A DNA stretch of 64,000 bases from Chionoecetes opilio (lineage: Eukaryota > Arthropoda > Malacostraca > Decapoda > Majidae), in NCBI GenBank assembly GCA_016584305.1, contig JACEEZ010020549.1:37501-101500 (forward strand), given 5' to 3'. The notes beneath the pieces were generated by a model. It saw only the letters and a program-made list of their open reading frames with translations, was not told the DNA's origin and did not search any database. Each line of letters opens with the position of its first letter. Position 1 is the stretch's first letter. A program made the position numbers and the translations under genes. Positions 23,738-35,310 of this stretch are shown here, piece after piece.

Positions 23738-24900
23738 TTATATTATATCCCCTGTTTCCTTTAAGTTTTCTTTGCATTTCTTATTATAATAGTAGAAGTG
23801 TGGTATAAGGAACTGGTTGAGCCTGTGATGGAGTGAGGTGAGATTCTGGAGAAACGAGGTTAGGGTCCTCACAGTCAAGGCCTGAGGAAACTTTCTTAAG
23901 AGAATCAGGGTGGGCAACTTGCGTAGTGCCGCGTTTAGTGAAAGCAACTTTACCTTGATTCCCGATTTCCTGAGCTATGACCCCGCAGGAAGTCCGTCAA
24001 CTTATGGGTCTAATTTGGAGTGTTTTACCGCAACGAGGGAATACACAATGGTCACCTACGTTAAGTGTGGAATGTGGAGGCTGACTTATTGTGATATGGA
24101 GCATATCAGCTTTGAGAGAGTGAAAGGGAATTGTTGTATTCGTTTGGTGTATTTGTTGGAAACGTTGTTTGAACCTTAGTCCCTTGACAAGTTCATCATA
24201 GTTGTATATAGGCTTAGAAGGTTGGGACAAAAATCATAAGGAAGACTTTGTCCTGACAAAAAAATGTATGTGGTTGTCTCAGAGAACAGACTTGTTAATG
24301 GTGGAATTGAGAGAAGCCATCACCTTGAGGAGTATAGGTGGTCCCCAAATGGTGTCAGTATCATGATAAGGGAGCTAAAGTGTTTTGAGGAATTTTAACG
24401 GTTACAACGTTCAACCAAACCTTTAGCACTGGGTTCGGTAAGCAAGAACTTACACTTCCTGATATTGAACTGTTGGCACAAGGAAAATCGAACTTGATTA
24501 ACAAACTCCAGTGCCGTTATCAGACAACGAACCATGGGAGTAGTGAAAGGAAATTCCCATGATCAAGAAATGCACGGCCACTGTTTGTCTGATTTGTTAG
24601 GCAGTGGAGCAAAATGGAAAAACGTGAAAATGATCAACAGCAACCATTAAATATTGATTTTCCGTTCAGAGAGAGTTAGCTTTAACAAATCAATGCCAGA
24701 ACTCCCATGGGTGCTGAAGGCACAGCTAACTGAGAATGGGAACTTGAGCATGTATAATCACCTTAGGTCCTTGCACAGGGATGACCAAGTCAATTATGGT
24801 CATTGATATCCTTTCTCATTGGTGGAGCCAGAAGAAATTTAAGTCGAACTTGTGCATGACTTTTCCTTGCCAGGATGTGAAGCATTGGGTGTGTCCATGA
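23738..24900 (-). pseudogene. Ty3/Gypsy integrase and C-terminal tail
   Basis: EFVNQ (about 24515-24500), following the position of the second catalytic aspartate, and GLVER (about 24430-24415), with the catalytic glutamate, identify the DDE core. The C-terminal part at 24230-23997 includes YNYDELV and a VGDHC..CGKT segment like the GPY-type tail. The final open piece ends at 23738. Multiple stops. Confidence 0.76.
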
Positions 24901-25124
24901 ATGAGTTTAAGGACAGACCGGACATGAAAGTTGTAGGGAATGACAAGTTGGTGGATGAGACGAGACGTTAATGCTTGCGGTTATTATTTGCTTGCCTGTA
25001 AGTGTGGTTGCTTTGTACATCAAAACTGTTCCTGAAGGAGGTACTGTGAAAGAGAAGGAACTTGAGGAATGTTTGGAGTCATCACCTGATTCAAGGTAAT
25101 AGATGACCTTTGACGCATGTGGGG

Positions 25125-25500
25125 TCATTGCGTTGAGGCATTGTAAGAGATCAGCATAGAAAGCGTGTCCAACTTATTTTTGTGTTTTGGGGGGATGTTT
25201 GCGTGGCACCGACATGTTAAGTGCACATTTGCGAGAAGAGCATCAGCAGCACGTTTATCTTTTCCTTGAATGTACGCAAACTCAGGCCATAAATCTTGAA
25301 TTGTAAGTACCATCGAGCCATGCTCCTGTCGGTACTTTGGCTTGAGAGGGTGTAAAACGGGTTTTGAGCCTGTAAGGACCTTGATAGGATAGCCATGAAT
25401 GAGGTTAACGAAACGTCTTTAGGACCAAATGACTGCAAGGGCTTCGATCTCGGTCACCCCGCTTAGGTCTTCTCTGCCTTGTTAAGTAGACGAGAGGCAT
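25125..25500 (-). pseudogene. Ty3/Gypsy RNase H, C-terminal half
   Basis: The minus-strand frame contains a tRNase-H-like block ending FAYIQGKDKRAADAL (about 25285-25240), the standard end of the Gypsy RNase H domain. The upstream TDAS region is not cleanly visible. Frameshifts near 25310 and 25440. Confidence 0.76.
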
Positions 25501-25959
25501 ACCGCGATGGGGCGTTGTTTACCATCGTGGTTTTTACATGAGTACAGCACCGAGACCAGTGTAAGCTAGCGGCTCAGTGTTGAGAATGAAGGGTTTAGTG
25601 TAGTCAGGGTATGCAAGACAAGGCGCCGAAGAGAGGCGTGCTTTAAGAGCAGCGAAAGCGTTTTTTCCTGACTTTCAGACCATTGGAAGGGCACATCTTT
25701 CTTGAAGAGTGAGTGAGTGGGAGAAGCAATAAGCGGCATATCCTCCCCCCTTTTGATAAATATATGTGTAAATAGAGCTGGTCCCTCCGAAACTACGGAC
25801 TTGATCTACATTGACTGAGTAGGATAATTAGTGACAGCGCTGCTTTGTCATTTGACGTTTGAATATACCGTTCGGCGTTTAATAAGATGGCCAAGAAAAG
25901 TAGTTTCTTTCTTTCTTTGCGTAGAAACGCGCATTTGGAGAGTTTTTAAGTTTCAAGCC

Positions 25960-26640
25960 TGCGTCCCTGAAGACGAATTAAAACTTTTCTGAGTTTCTGA
26001 GATGTTCTGGGATCAGGATTTAGAGAAACGATCAAGTCGTCAGGTAGGAAAACAGTGTATTACCATTAAACATGAATATGGAATTAATCCAGCGTTGGAA
26101 CGTCGCGGGTGATCAGAAAGACCTATAGGCTGCCGACAGTACTGATAATTTCCCTGAGGTGTAGAAAAAGCAGTGTAATTCACGGCTCTCTTGCGTCAGT
26201 TCGACTTGCCAGAAGCCGGAGCACAACTCTAAGGTGGAGAAAACAGTGTTATGAGTACCTAAATTCTTCAAAATTCCTTGAGGACTGGCAATGGGATACC
26301 GAGAAGGAACAGTCAGTTTTGTTGAGAAGCTCGGAATCAACTACAACGCCATTCGCCTGAGCTCTTTTGGAAACATTGGCTATTGAAGGACTGATCGAGT
26401 TTTCAATGATTCCTTCATCGCATTTCTGAGACAATTGGCATTCGACGTAGATGGTGGTCATTCTTACTGTGGGCCATGCAATTAAGCTGGTATGTAGGCA
26501 GGTTGGCATCCTTATCAGTTTGATGTTATGAGTGACGGACGTTGGTTTTACTAGTGCCTCACTGGGGGAGGACCCAATACTCCGGAATTCGGTCAAGAGT
26601 TGAATATAGCTCATCCTGTGAATCTGGATGGTTCTGTGGT
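25960..26640 (-). pseudogene. Ty3/Gypsy reverse transcriptase
   Basis: FSTLELCSGFWQVELT at about 26235-26190 is the palm motif with the first catalytic aspartate position substituted. The YLDD catalytic region lies at about 26056-26040, but one base is missing there, putting the aspartates out of frame. The fingers region upstream is partly open (26249-26614). Inactive as it stands. Confidence 0.82.
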
Positions 26641-27589
26641 TTGCACATGAGCTTGAAGGTCAGACAATTTGGAGAGCTTGAACTGAAATGGAGTTAACTG
26701 AACTAGTGGTCTCTTGTGAACATTCATGCACGACGTCAGCTGGGTAGACGTAAAATGAACAAAGACGTGCACCACAAGTGAGAGTGACTGAACTTTGGTG
26801 ACGTTAACCACATAAAGGTTTGCTTTGCCATGATTGTTGAGTCTGCACAGTGCGAGGGAACAGCCTAGAGAAGAATGACATGACTGACTCAGGAGAGAAA
26901 TGCATCGCGTTCGAAAGCCTTTTACCCGAACGTCTACGAGTGTGCATGGAGAGTGGTAGAAGCTCACACGTGGGCGAGATGACAGCGAAGGTGACAGTGC
27001 TTAGCTGTGTCCTTCTTCTACAACCTTTTAAAGTAAGGCTTCCGGAAGTTGGAGTGGTGTTATTAGACTAAAACGTCTGTGGATTAAACCGAACGGAAGT
27101 CTTGCGTTTTACGTTTTGAGCGAGAAGGGCGCCCAGCTGAACCGACGACGTGGTCTGGATGCTGAATGTTGGTTAGGCATGGCAAGTGGAGAACTAGGAA
27201 TGAAAACATTGTATCAATAGTCTGTCAGTAGGAGTGCATGTGGAACCAAGAAGCTTGTGGACTCAGGAGAGTCGCATGTAGTCGGAGACAATGGTTAGTA
27301 TGAACAGAGTAGAGTCGGAAAAGCTCTAGATTGTTTCAGGACCTCCTGGATGAAACGTTCACGCCAATAGATTTCCATGCAAAGCGTGGATAGAGATCTA
27401 TTTTTTCATTTTGGTTAGAGCAGACGGCCGAATGAAGCGGTCAGCTGGAATGGTTTATACCGTTCTTGCTATATAGTAAGTCAGCTGACATGTGCAAGTC
27501 AGGACATAGTATGTGTCAAACATAACTTTAAACCTAGAGTAGTGAGAGCTGTGCCATCTATACCATAAAGTTGTAGATCAGAATGTTCT

Positions 27590-27730
27590 AAAATGATTAA
27601 TTTACGATTACGCACAGATCTGATGGTTATCAAGCACATCTTTAGTCATGATATTACTGAAGCACCTGTATCACAAACAAGGTGAAATAGTGCTGGTTGA
27701 CTTCAGCTTGCAAAATCCTTGGGTCCTCCC
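27590..27730 (-). pseudogene. Retroelement aspartic protease active-site region
   Basis: FHLVCDTGAS is readable on the minus strand (about 27700-27651). It contains the DTGA catalytic triad of retroviral-type aspartic proteases. The surrounding frame breaks within about 20 codons, so only the active-site segment is recognisable. Confidence 0.72.
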
Positions 27731-27899
27731 AAAGTGTATTAGAAATGGTGTGCAAAGGGAGTGAAGGTTCATCTGTGTGAGGCCGGCTTCGTGGTGCTTG
27801 GAGGAGTGCAAGTGGCGTGATAGTCCTTGAGGTTATGTTGCTGTGATGCGAGAATTGTGTTCCTTCGCACAGTCAGAGGTGTTGTGTTGCCTGTGACTA

Positions 27900-28897
27900 G
27901 CGAGGAGAGTTTTTTTCCTGCACGACATTCAGAGGTGTTGTGACCACAAGGACCATGGTAATCACAAAAGCGTGGACCATATTACGGTTAGGAAAAACGT
28001 TGTCGTGTATAGCAACGCTCTATCGTGTGTCCTTTGTGTTTGCAATAATAGCAGTTAAGCAGCAGAAGGTGAAAAAAAAAAAAAAAGTGAGAAAAAGACC
28101 GGGAATGCGTGAATGTGAAAAGAACGTTTCTCTGACGAGTGTTTGAGGGGGAACGTGTGTCCTGGTTGGAAGGGTTGGTAATGAGTTGGAAGGTAGGACG
28201 AGAGTGCTCGCGGTGGTGGTGTTTTGTGTTGTGTAAAATACAGCGCCAGCAGCCATCGAAGAATGTGCATTAGCTGAAACACTAGGGACGAAGAGTCCTC
28301 AAAATTTGAAGCAAATTCAGTTAAGGTGTCTCTTGTGAGCCAAAGTTAAGGTGTTTATCAGACCCTGTCTTGCTGTGGAAGGATGTATGAGAAACATGTA
28401 AGTGTAGTATCCAAAAAGGTTACCTACAGCTGACAGACTCATTTTCCCCTCTTGATCAACCCACTATGAAGATTCCAGCGTCTTATCAAGTCCTAATTTG
28501 ACGTTTGGAGGAGAACTTTTTTGCAAGGCGACATGACTGGAATTGGGTGTTCTTGCCTTTTGTGATTGTCGGCAAGTTCTAAAAAGTGGGCAAGGGTAAC
28601 GGAATATTGACTGCCAGATAAATATTTGTTACTTTTAGCTTTGTATCATCATAGGTCTTACTGGGAGAAATCAATCCTCTGAAGGTATTGTCCCTGCGAG
28701 GGCAGTCCGACTAATCCCGCGGGACTTTAGTTGAGCGCTTTTAAGAACATCGCAGTGGTGTGTCGAACGTTGCGATCTCATATTCTATATCCTTAAGCAG
28801 AATATGTACTGGGATAATTTGCGCCGGTAAATTTAGGATAGGAAGGAACTTCATGCACCAGAGTGACTGAGGTTTGTGCTGGTGGGTCCTCAGGCAT
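27900..28897 (-). pseudogene. gag with CCHC zinc knuckle
   Basis: The ATG at 28897 opens a frame whose start includes VPSYPKFTG, the usual beginning of the Gypsy gag core. Frameshifts follow. CYYCKHKGHTIERC (28053-28012) is a C-X2-C-X4-H-X4-C nucleic-acid-binding knuckle, and a second Cys/His cluster follows toward 27930. Gag would form the particle and bind element RNA. The frame is not continuous. Confidence 0.78.
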
Positions 28898-28966
28898 GAT
28901 GACAGGAGAATGTGTGAAAGAAGAAGAAAGAAATGAAAATATTAGAGAGTACACAAAAGGTATTGC

Positions 28967-29030
28967 ATGTAATAATAATAATAATAATATAATAATAATA
29001 ATAATAATATAATAATAATATAATATAGTA
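28967..29030. repeat. (ATA)n microsatellite
   Basis: AATAATAATA repeats with a few breaks, in the leader just upstream of gag. Confidence 0.92.
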
Positions 29031-29459
29031 TGCGTAACACTATAAGCAATGCAAGATAACGTGAATAAAAGGAAATCACACAGTGTAAGATGAGGAGTGT
29101 CAGTGTATCACTGATGGAACAAAAAAGAATTCAAAAAATGAACGAAAGAAAGTTACAACACTCTTATAAAATACCGTAACACTGCGTATTGTCCGTAAGT
29201 CCAAAAGGGTGGCGTGTCAGGTGGAGCAGACACGAAGAACGGACACAGTAAGGTGAACTCAGTAACACAGTTAGTTACACAGCGGATAAAACAGGCCACT
29301 GGATCACCTAGGAAGTCGAGTTAATATCAGCACACAGTCACAAATGAATAAAATAATAAGGTGGAAACACACCACAGGGACACAGAAGGTATGGCAGGGG
29401 GAAAACACACGTTTGTTTACGTGAGGAACCCAAGACCAAGATAGCAGACACACAACCAA

Positions 29460-29626
29460 CCAAGATGGCAGTTTGTTATTGTTGATATAAAATGGCGGAC
29501 AACCAAGAGGAGCACGGAAAAGACCGAGACCTCAAAGATGGCGGCTTGGAGAGGGAGGGAGCAATGGCGGAAACAACAACTGCCTGGGAGCGTCCCAATA
29601 TGGTGGACACAACAATTACGATGGCA
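29460..29626 (+). promoter_or_regulatory. Cluster of YY1/Pho-like ATGGCGG motifs
   Basis: AGATGGCA (29463), AAATGGCGG (29490), AAGATGGCGG (29535), CAATGGCGG (29562), ATATGGTGG (29598) and CGATGGCA (29619) lie 22-45 bp apart in 160 bp. AAGATGGCGGC is the classical YY1-binding consensus; in arthropods the orthologue is Pho. Function here is inference. Confidence 0.4.
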
Positions 29627-31724
29627 AAACACAAAAATTGAAACCAGAAAAATGAAAGTAGCACGTAAAAAATTACCAGGGCTGGACGTCTGAGAGACAC
29701 AATGACACCATGCAACCAAAAACAAGTGTATGTAGACACAAGCTTATAGGTAGCACAAAGCACATGAATAAAGAATGTTATGGAGTACTTAACGAATGTT
29801 TAGAGATGTCGTGGAGCAGGGCCACAGGTGGAGGTGGATGGAGGTGGTGGATGAGGAAGCTGCACCAGCAGCGCGAGGAGGCAGGAGGCGGTGTAGCAGG
29901 CGGTGGAGTAGGTGGACGAAGCGGCCGCGTGGAGCTTGGCGCCGGGGATGCCGTGGATGGAGATCTCGTAGAAGCACGTGGAGGGGCGCGAAGGGCCACA
30001 GGAGAGGGCGGACAACGGGCGTGGCGTGATGGGCGGCGGGAGCAGAAGAATCGCCACGAGGTACGGGGCGGCGATGTCGACCCGACTAAGTAGTGGCGCC
30101 CTGCGGAAGCACGTGGAGGCGACGTAGCGGCCGCGTGGGAAGTAAGGCGTGGCGTGGGAAGTGGAGGCGAGGTGGACGTTACCTCGCTCTTGCCGTGTGG
30201 ATGAAAATGGAAGCGATGTAGAACTCAGCTTCGGTTTGCCGCGGATGTGGATGAAAGTGGAAGCGATGTAGAACTCAGCTTCGGTTTGCCGCGAATGTGG
30301 AGAGGAAGTGGAAGCGAGGCGGGAGAGGCTTGTTGTTGTATTGGCGGGAGGGAGGCCTGTTGTGGCCGCGGCCTAGGGATGTGCACCGGTATCCGATATA
30401 CCGAAATACCGGTATTTTAGCACCGGTATTACGGTAGTACCGGAATTTTTTATCTCCGGTATACCGGTATCGGTATTAGTATTGCATCGGTATACCGGTA
30501 TCGGTATATTATTTGGTCGGTATTGGTTTTCGGGATTATGTTTTTTTCTCTCTTTTTTTTCTCGGAACAGACTCCCTGACTATACCAAGACCAAGACTGC
30601 TAGTGACTACTCCCGACTGCGAGACCGTATGGTAGCGTAACTCTCATTTGGCTCAGAGCCTCATGCCCGGTTTCCACTTCACGTTTTTTGCTACGTGCTC
30701 TTGTTATCGTGACGTCACCGTTACGTCACGATGACGTTACCGTCGTCTCCTTCCGCTCGGCTCTTATCAAAAAACTTGCAGTAAATAAAACCGCCTTGCT
30801 TTCCTTACTTCCTCCCTTTTGTTCCCCATGACCACACCTATTAAATCCCTTCACTATATCCCCCTTCACGTCCTGCCCTACCTATATACGCCTACAATCC
30901 CTGACAACAGGCTATTGCAACGGTTACAGCGATTCCCCCGTAAGCGGGGTTATACCACAGTTTGTTGCCATATCGCAGTCCGTGCGCTATTTTTCAGTCA
31001 CTAATAATTACTACTACATATTTCACGGCCTGTAGAGGGTGTTTTGGGTGGCGTAGCGTGATGCTATAGGAAGGATAGTGATATAGCTACTAGGGGCACG
31101 TGAGAGGGTTAGAATAGAACTAGAGAACACGAGAAATAACGCAGGCAAATGGCACCAGAGGTAGTGGTATTTGGGTGGAGCTTAACATTCAAGCAGGTGC
31201 CGCTGTTTCCGCCTTCAAGAAGCGAGACACAATATTTTCACATCAGGTATGTCTTTCCATTACTAATAATTGTCTTCCAGAATCCTGAATAATAATATAT
31301 TTTAAATCAGACCTTGGAAACAGCATTATTTTGATATTGCCAAACTTAGTTTTACATATACTGTTCTATAAATTGTGGCAACACCGCTCACGCCATTCTG
31401 GAGAAAGCCGCCAAGAATTGGCGGCTCCGAATCTTGGAGCCTCGAGACGCACGTCTTTCAAGGTCACACAAGCAGGAAGTGACGTCCGGTTGACATCACG
31501 ATGACAAGACGCACGTAGCAAATACGTGTAGTGTAACCCCTGCCTCAGAATCTGAGGCGCGTGTTTTATCATTGGGGCCGATTTGCAGCTCATCTTACAA
31601 TGCCGCTCTGTGAAACCCCACATCCCTCCCTCTACCCCTGAGGGCAGACCATCCAGAAACGGATCTTACACATCATAACAGCGCGTCCCTATACAAATCG
31701 TAAGCCTAGCTCCACATTTTCATT

Positions 31725-31746
31725 CATTATTGTTATTATTTTATTA

Positions 31747-31780
<34 letters not shown>

Positions 31781-31985
31781 GTAGTCTTAGTCTAACTATA
31801 TTATGGTTAATAATGGGCATTCATCATTTTCATTTTGTTTATTTATTATTATCATCCAAATTATTATTATTTTTTATTATATAATTATTTCAAGGATATG
31901 TGTGTGTGTGACTGTATGTGTGTGTGGCTGTATGTGTGACTGTGTGTGTGTGTTTGTGTGTGTGGTGTTGTGTGTGCGTGTCGGA
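31725..31985. repeat. (TTA)n and (TG)n microsatellites
   Basis: TTA triplets at 31727-31783 and more loosely to 31890, then TG-rich sequence at 31900-31980. Confidence 0.85.
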
Positions 31986-32079
31986 GATCCACACCTCAGA
32001 TATGACTGAACCCCTCGTATCTTTCTTTACAGCTCCCTCAACCATTCCATAATCGAACCACACGATAGTAGCGCCACCA

Positions 32080-32345
32080 ATTTGATTCTTGACGCTATCG
32101 TGAAATTTTGACCAACGATAAACGCAGACTCACAGATAGCCCTCACAACAATGTCACGCTGCCTGTACGTATGGTGTTCATGAACGGTCGTAAGATGGGT
32201 CACGATGGAGTCATTGACAAGCTGTAAGACTACGTCACGAATGGAAAATCAACGGTCATTTTGTCGTCACGATAGCTCGATAACCACGACAGTACCATGA
32301 CGGTGCCATAAACGTATCATGATAGCGTCAGGAGAGGCTAGCAAC
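32080..32345. other. Region rich in TCACGAT motifs
   Basis: GTCACGAT/ATCGTGAC variants recur here and again at 33020-33220 and 30700-30750, inside the large hAT-like element. They could be degenerate copies of a short dispersed unit. No gene. Confidence 0.35.
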
Positions 32346-32544
32346 ATGCCTCACACGTGTGTTTGGTGTGGGGTTGCCATGGTGAGGAGAGAAGGTGTGG
32401 AGAAACTGGGGTGGGGTTTGGTATGGAGAGGGGGAACGGGGGAGCGGGTTGTATAAGAAGGGGTGTTGTGCGGTTGGGGAAATGGGGCAGAGGGGATTTG
32501 GGTGTAGAAGCGTTGTTGTTGTTGGCATGTGAGTGTTAAAAGGG

Positions 32545-32960
32545 GGGGTAGGGGTGTCACCCAGTAGGTGAGAGGTAGGGGGTTAGGGAGTCGAGGGGGG
32601 GGTGTCACCATGTGGTTAGGGAGTAGGGGGGGGGTTAAAAGGGATCGAGGGCTGGGTGTCCCATGTGGTTGAGGGAGTAGGGCTTATGATCGAGGGGGGG
32701 TGTCCACCCGCGTGGTGAGGGAGTAGGGGGGGAGGGGATTCGAGGGAGGGTGTGGACCGCTTGGTTAGGGAGTAGGGGGTATGGAGCCGAGAGGGGGTGT
32801 CACGGCGTGGTGAGGGAGTAGGGGGGTAGAAGTCGAGGAGGGTGTCACCGCGTGGTGAGGGAGTAAGGGGGTAGGGGTCGAGGGGGTGGTCACCGCGGTG
32901 GTTAGGAGTAGGGGGGAAGGGAGTAAGAGGAGGGTGGAGGTGAATGAGAAAGGGGGGGAA
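32545..32960. repeat. G-rich minisatellite, unit about 55-60 bp
   Basis: Repeats built on GGTGAGGGAGTAGGGGGG and GGGTGTCACC recur about seven times with variation. One strand is G-rich with many runs of four or more G. The proline-rich minus-strand open frames are shadows of the repeat. Confidence 0.82.
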
Positions 32961-33359
32961 GGCGGAAGGGGTGTGCAAAAAAGGGGGGGAAGGTGGGTTG
33001 AAGCGCGCGTAACGTTTTTTTTAATCGTCACGATAGACATACGACGATCACAGATAGGTCACGAGCTGCCTACATAGATACGAATAGCGTCTCATAGTAC
33101 TTACGATAGCGCTGCGTTGGGTACAAAAAGGGAGGAGCTTCCGATTTTTTAGTGACGCACTACTTTTCGTGCCTCGGCAGAGCGCGTCACGAGCGTCACG
33201 ATCGGTCACGATGGACCCATAACCAGAACCATGAGTAGGGGGGTAGAGCTGCGCATGTATTGTTGGCGCGCTCGTGGTTCATTGGGAATTTGTGTAGGGG
33301 GCTTTACCATCTATTTTGAAGAAAATCGCGTTTCACGTGTCTCCGTCTGCGCCTTTGAA

Positions 33360-33835
33360 ATAATAACAATATAATAAATGAAAAATAAATGATATAATGA
33401 ATTATAATATAAAAAAAAAATGTAGTAGTAATAATAATAATATAATAAATGATAATGTCAAATGGGGTATTAATGATATATTACTAAGTATAATAATATA
33501 ATAATAACTCAGATAAAATAATTATAACTATAGTGAATACTAAAATATATTGATAACAATAATGATAATATAATCAAATGTAATAATAAAATAATAATAT
33601 AATAATAATAATCATAATATTGCTAATGGAATCATAATGATAATAATAAAGATACTGATACTACCATCGTACTATACCTAGCTGCACACACTGTACACAC
33701 ACACACACGCCACACGACACACACACCACACACACACAGTACACACACAACACCCACACACACACCACATGCACACACAGTACACACACGCACACACACA
33801 CAACACAAACGCACACACAACACACAACAACACAC
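33360..33835. repeat. (TAA)n-rich DNA followed by (CA)n
   Basis: AATAATAAT-type sequence at 33360-33655, then interrupted CA repeats at 33684-33832. Confidence 0.85.
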
Positions 33836-33957
33836 TACTATCTATGGTAAATATGATGATAACATGAAAGCAATGTAATAATGAAATATTTAGCATAGCA
33901 ATCCTAATAAGAAATTGTAATAAATACATAAGATAATAAAATAAAAATACATAAATA

Positions 33958-33974
33958 ATGATAATATATATATA

Positions 33975-34013
<39 letters not shown>

Positions 34014-34031
34014 ATATATATATATATTTAT
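33958..34031. repeat. (TA)n microsatellite
   Basis: TA repeat with occasional TCTA. Confidence 0.92.
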
Positions 34032-35310
34032 AAGGTGTAATTATTACGTTTTCAGACGCCACTATTGCCAACATTTCAACCCTATCTACCCCCCTTTCGA
34101 GTCACACCCCGATATCTTCTCCCTCCCTCCCCCACCTATCCTCACCCATCACTGGAGCAAGGCGTGGTGGGGTGAGGGAAAGGACAAGGAGGGAAGGGGC
34201 GATAAGATTGAGTAAGTGTCATGTAATGTTGGTGTGAGAACACATATAATACCAAGCAGGAAATACTGAAATGGATCTAATGTGTTGGTTTTAAAGCAGA
34301 TAACTCGAGAGAGAGACAGCAGATCGAGTAAGGGTCGAATCTGATAGAAGTTTTTAAGTGGATAAAGGAAAGGAGATGTGGGAAAAGTTTCTTACGGCTA
34401 TTACCACGGTAGAACAAGAAGTAATGGATTCAAGCTTGAAGGGCGTTAGATTTAGAAAGGAAATAGGGAACAAACTGGTTCACAAATAGGGTGGTTATGA
34501 TTGGAATGGGACTGCAGTAGACAGGTAGTTTAGGGCGAGTCCTTGAGACCTCTAACCCCCATGTCTCGCGCTCACACCAGCCCGTCGCTGCATACAAACC
34601 ACCACCTTTGCTCCACCTCATCCCTCCTCCCCCCATTCCCCTATTCTTGCTGTGGTAAAATGCTATAGATATGAATCTGATAAGAAATTAGGACCTGAAA
34701 ATTTGTTCTTTGGTCATTTTGTCAAAGGCAAATAACATGTGTTAATATTATCATCTCACCTGTCTATTTAATCTTAATCTACATATCTGTAATAAATGTC
34801 TTAAAAAAAAAAAAATTCTTAAGATTTCCTTAGATATTGCGTTTCCTTAGAAGTTTCCTTCTCAGGCCCTAAATTTTCTTAATAAAGGAATTTCCTGCAA
34901 AGTGGAAACACTGGTTCACTGTAACATTCAAGGATTGCCAGATAGTTGGGCGGGTTTATGGCCAAATTTGAAAAAAAAAAAAAAAAATGAGAATAAAAAA
35001 GTATTTACATTTTTAAGATTATATGTATATAAATACATGTTTTAAATACTCATTAAATTATTTATTACTGTACTTTAAATACATGAAACTAATGTCTTTA
35101 ATAAATAGTTTCTAATACACAAATGTATTTAAATACAATGTCTTCCATACTGCCCTTCTGGCTATATATCTATCTAAACTGTCTTTCCCAGGAATCTCAG
35201 GACTCTTTGTCCAAAAATAAATTTAAAAGGATCATTTGAATAAAATTATTGTTTATTTTTACTTATTTACAAGGTTACATTATACATACTAATTACTGAT
35301 ACAAAACAAA
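34032..35310. other. Unassigned DNA, no gene seen
   Basis: Interior of the large hAT-like element; AT-rich toward the right. No supported coding frame. Confidence 0.45.

Larger units (their letters stand above)
23738..28897 (-). mobile_element. gag-pol region of the large Ty3/Gypsy element, minus strand
   Basis: On the minus strand the order is gag (from ATG at 28897), zinc knuckle (28053-28012), protease, reverse transcriptase, RNase H, integrase and C-terminal tail (to 23738). This is the Ty3/Gypsy order. All segments are broken by frameshifts and stops. With the LTR and primer-site sequence at 36564-38088 upstream, it forms part of one element of nearly 20 kb including its insertions. Confidence 0.85.
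28898..30371 (-). other. Leader of the large Gypsy element, inner part
   Basis: Lies between the gag ATG and the hAT insertion. It contains a cluster of ATGGCGG-type motifs (29460-29626), a GC-rich block (29770-30371), and a 50-bp unit repeated twice (30191-30290). The remaining outer part of the leader is 36466-36563. Plus- and minus-strand open frames in the GC-rich block show no domain and are probably composition artefacts. Confidence 0.55.

Noticed and set aside
29710..30093. 127-residue plus-strand frame, glycine/arginine-rich
   Set aside because: GC-rich leader of a minus-strand retroelement with equally long frames on the other strand; composition artefact.
32328..33077. Proline-rich minus-strand frames
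   Set aside because: Shadow of the G-rich minisatellite on the opposite strand.
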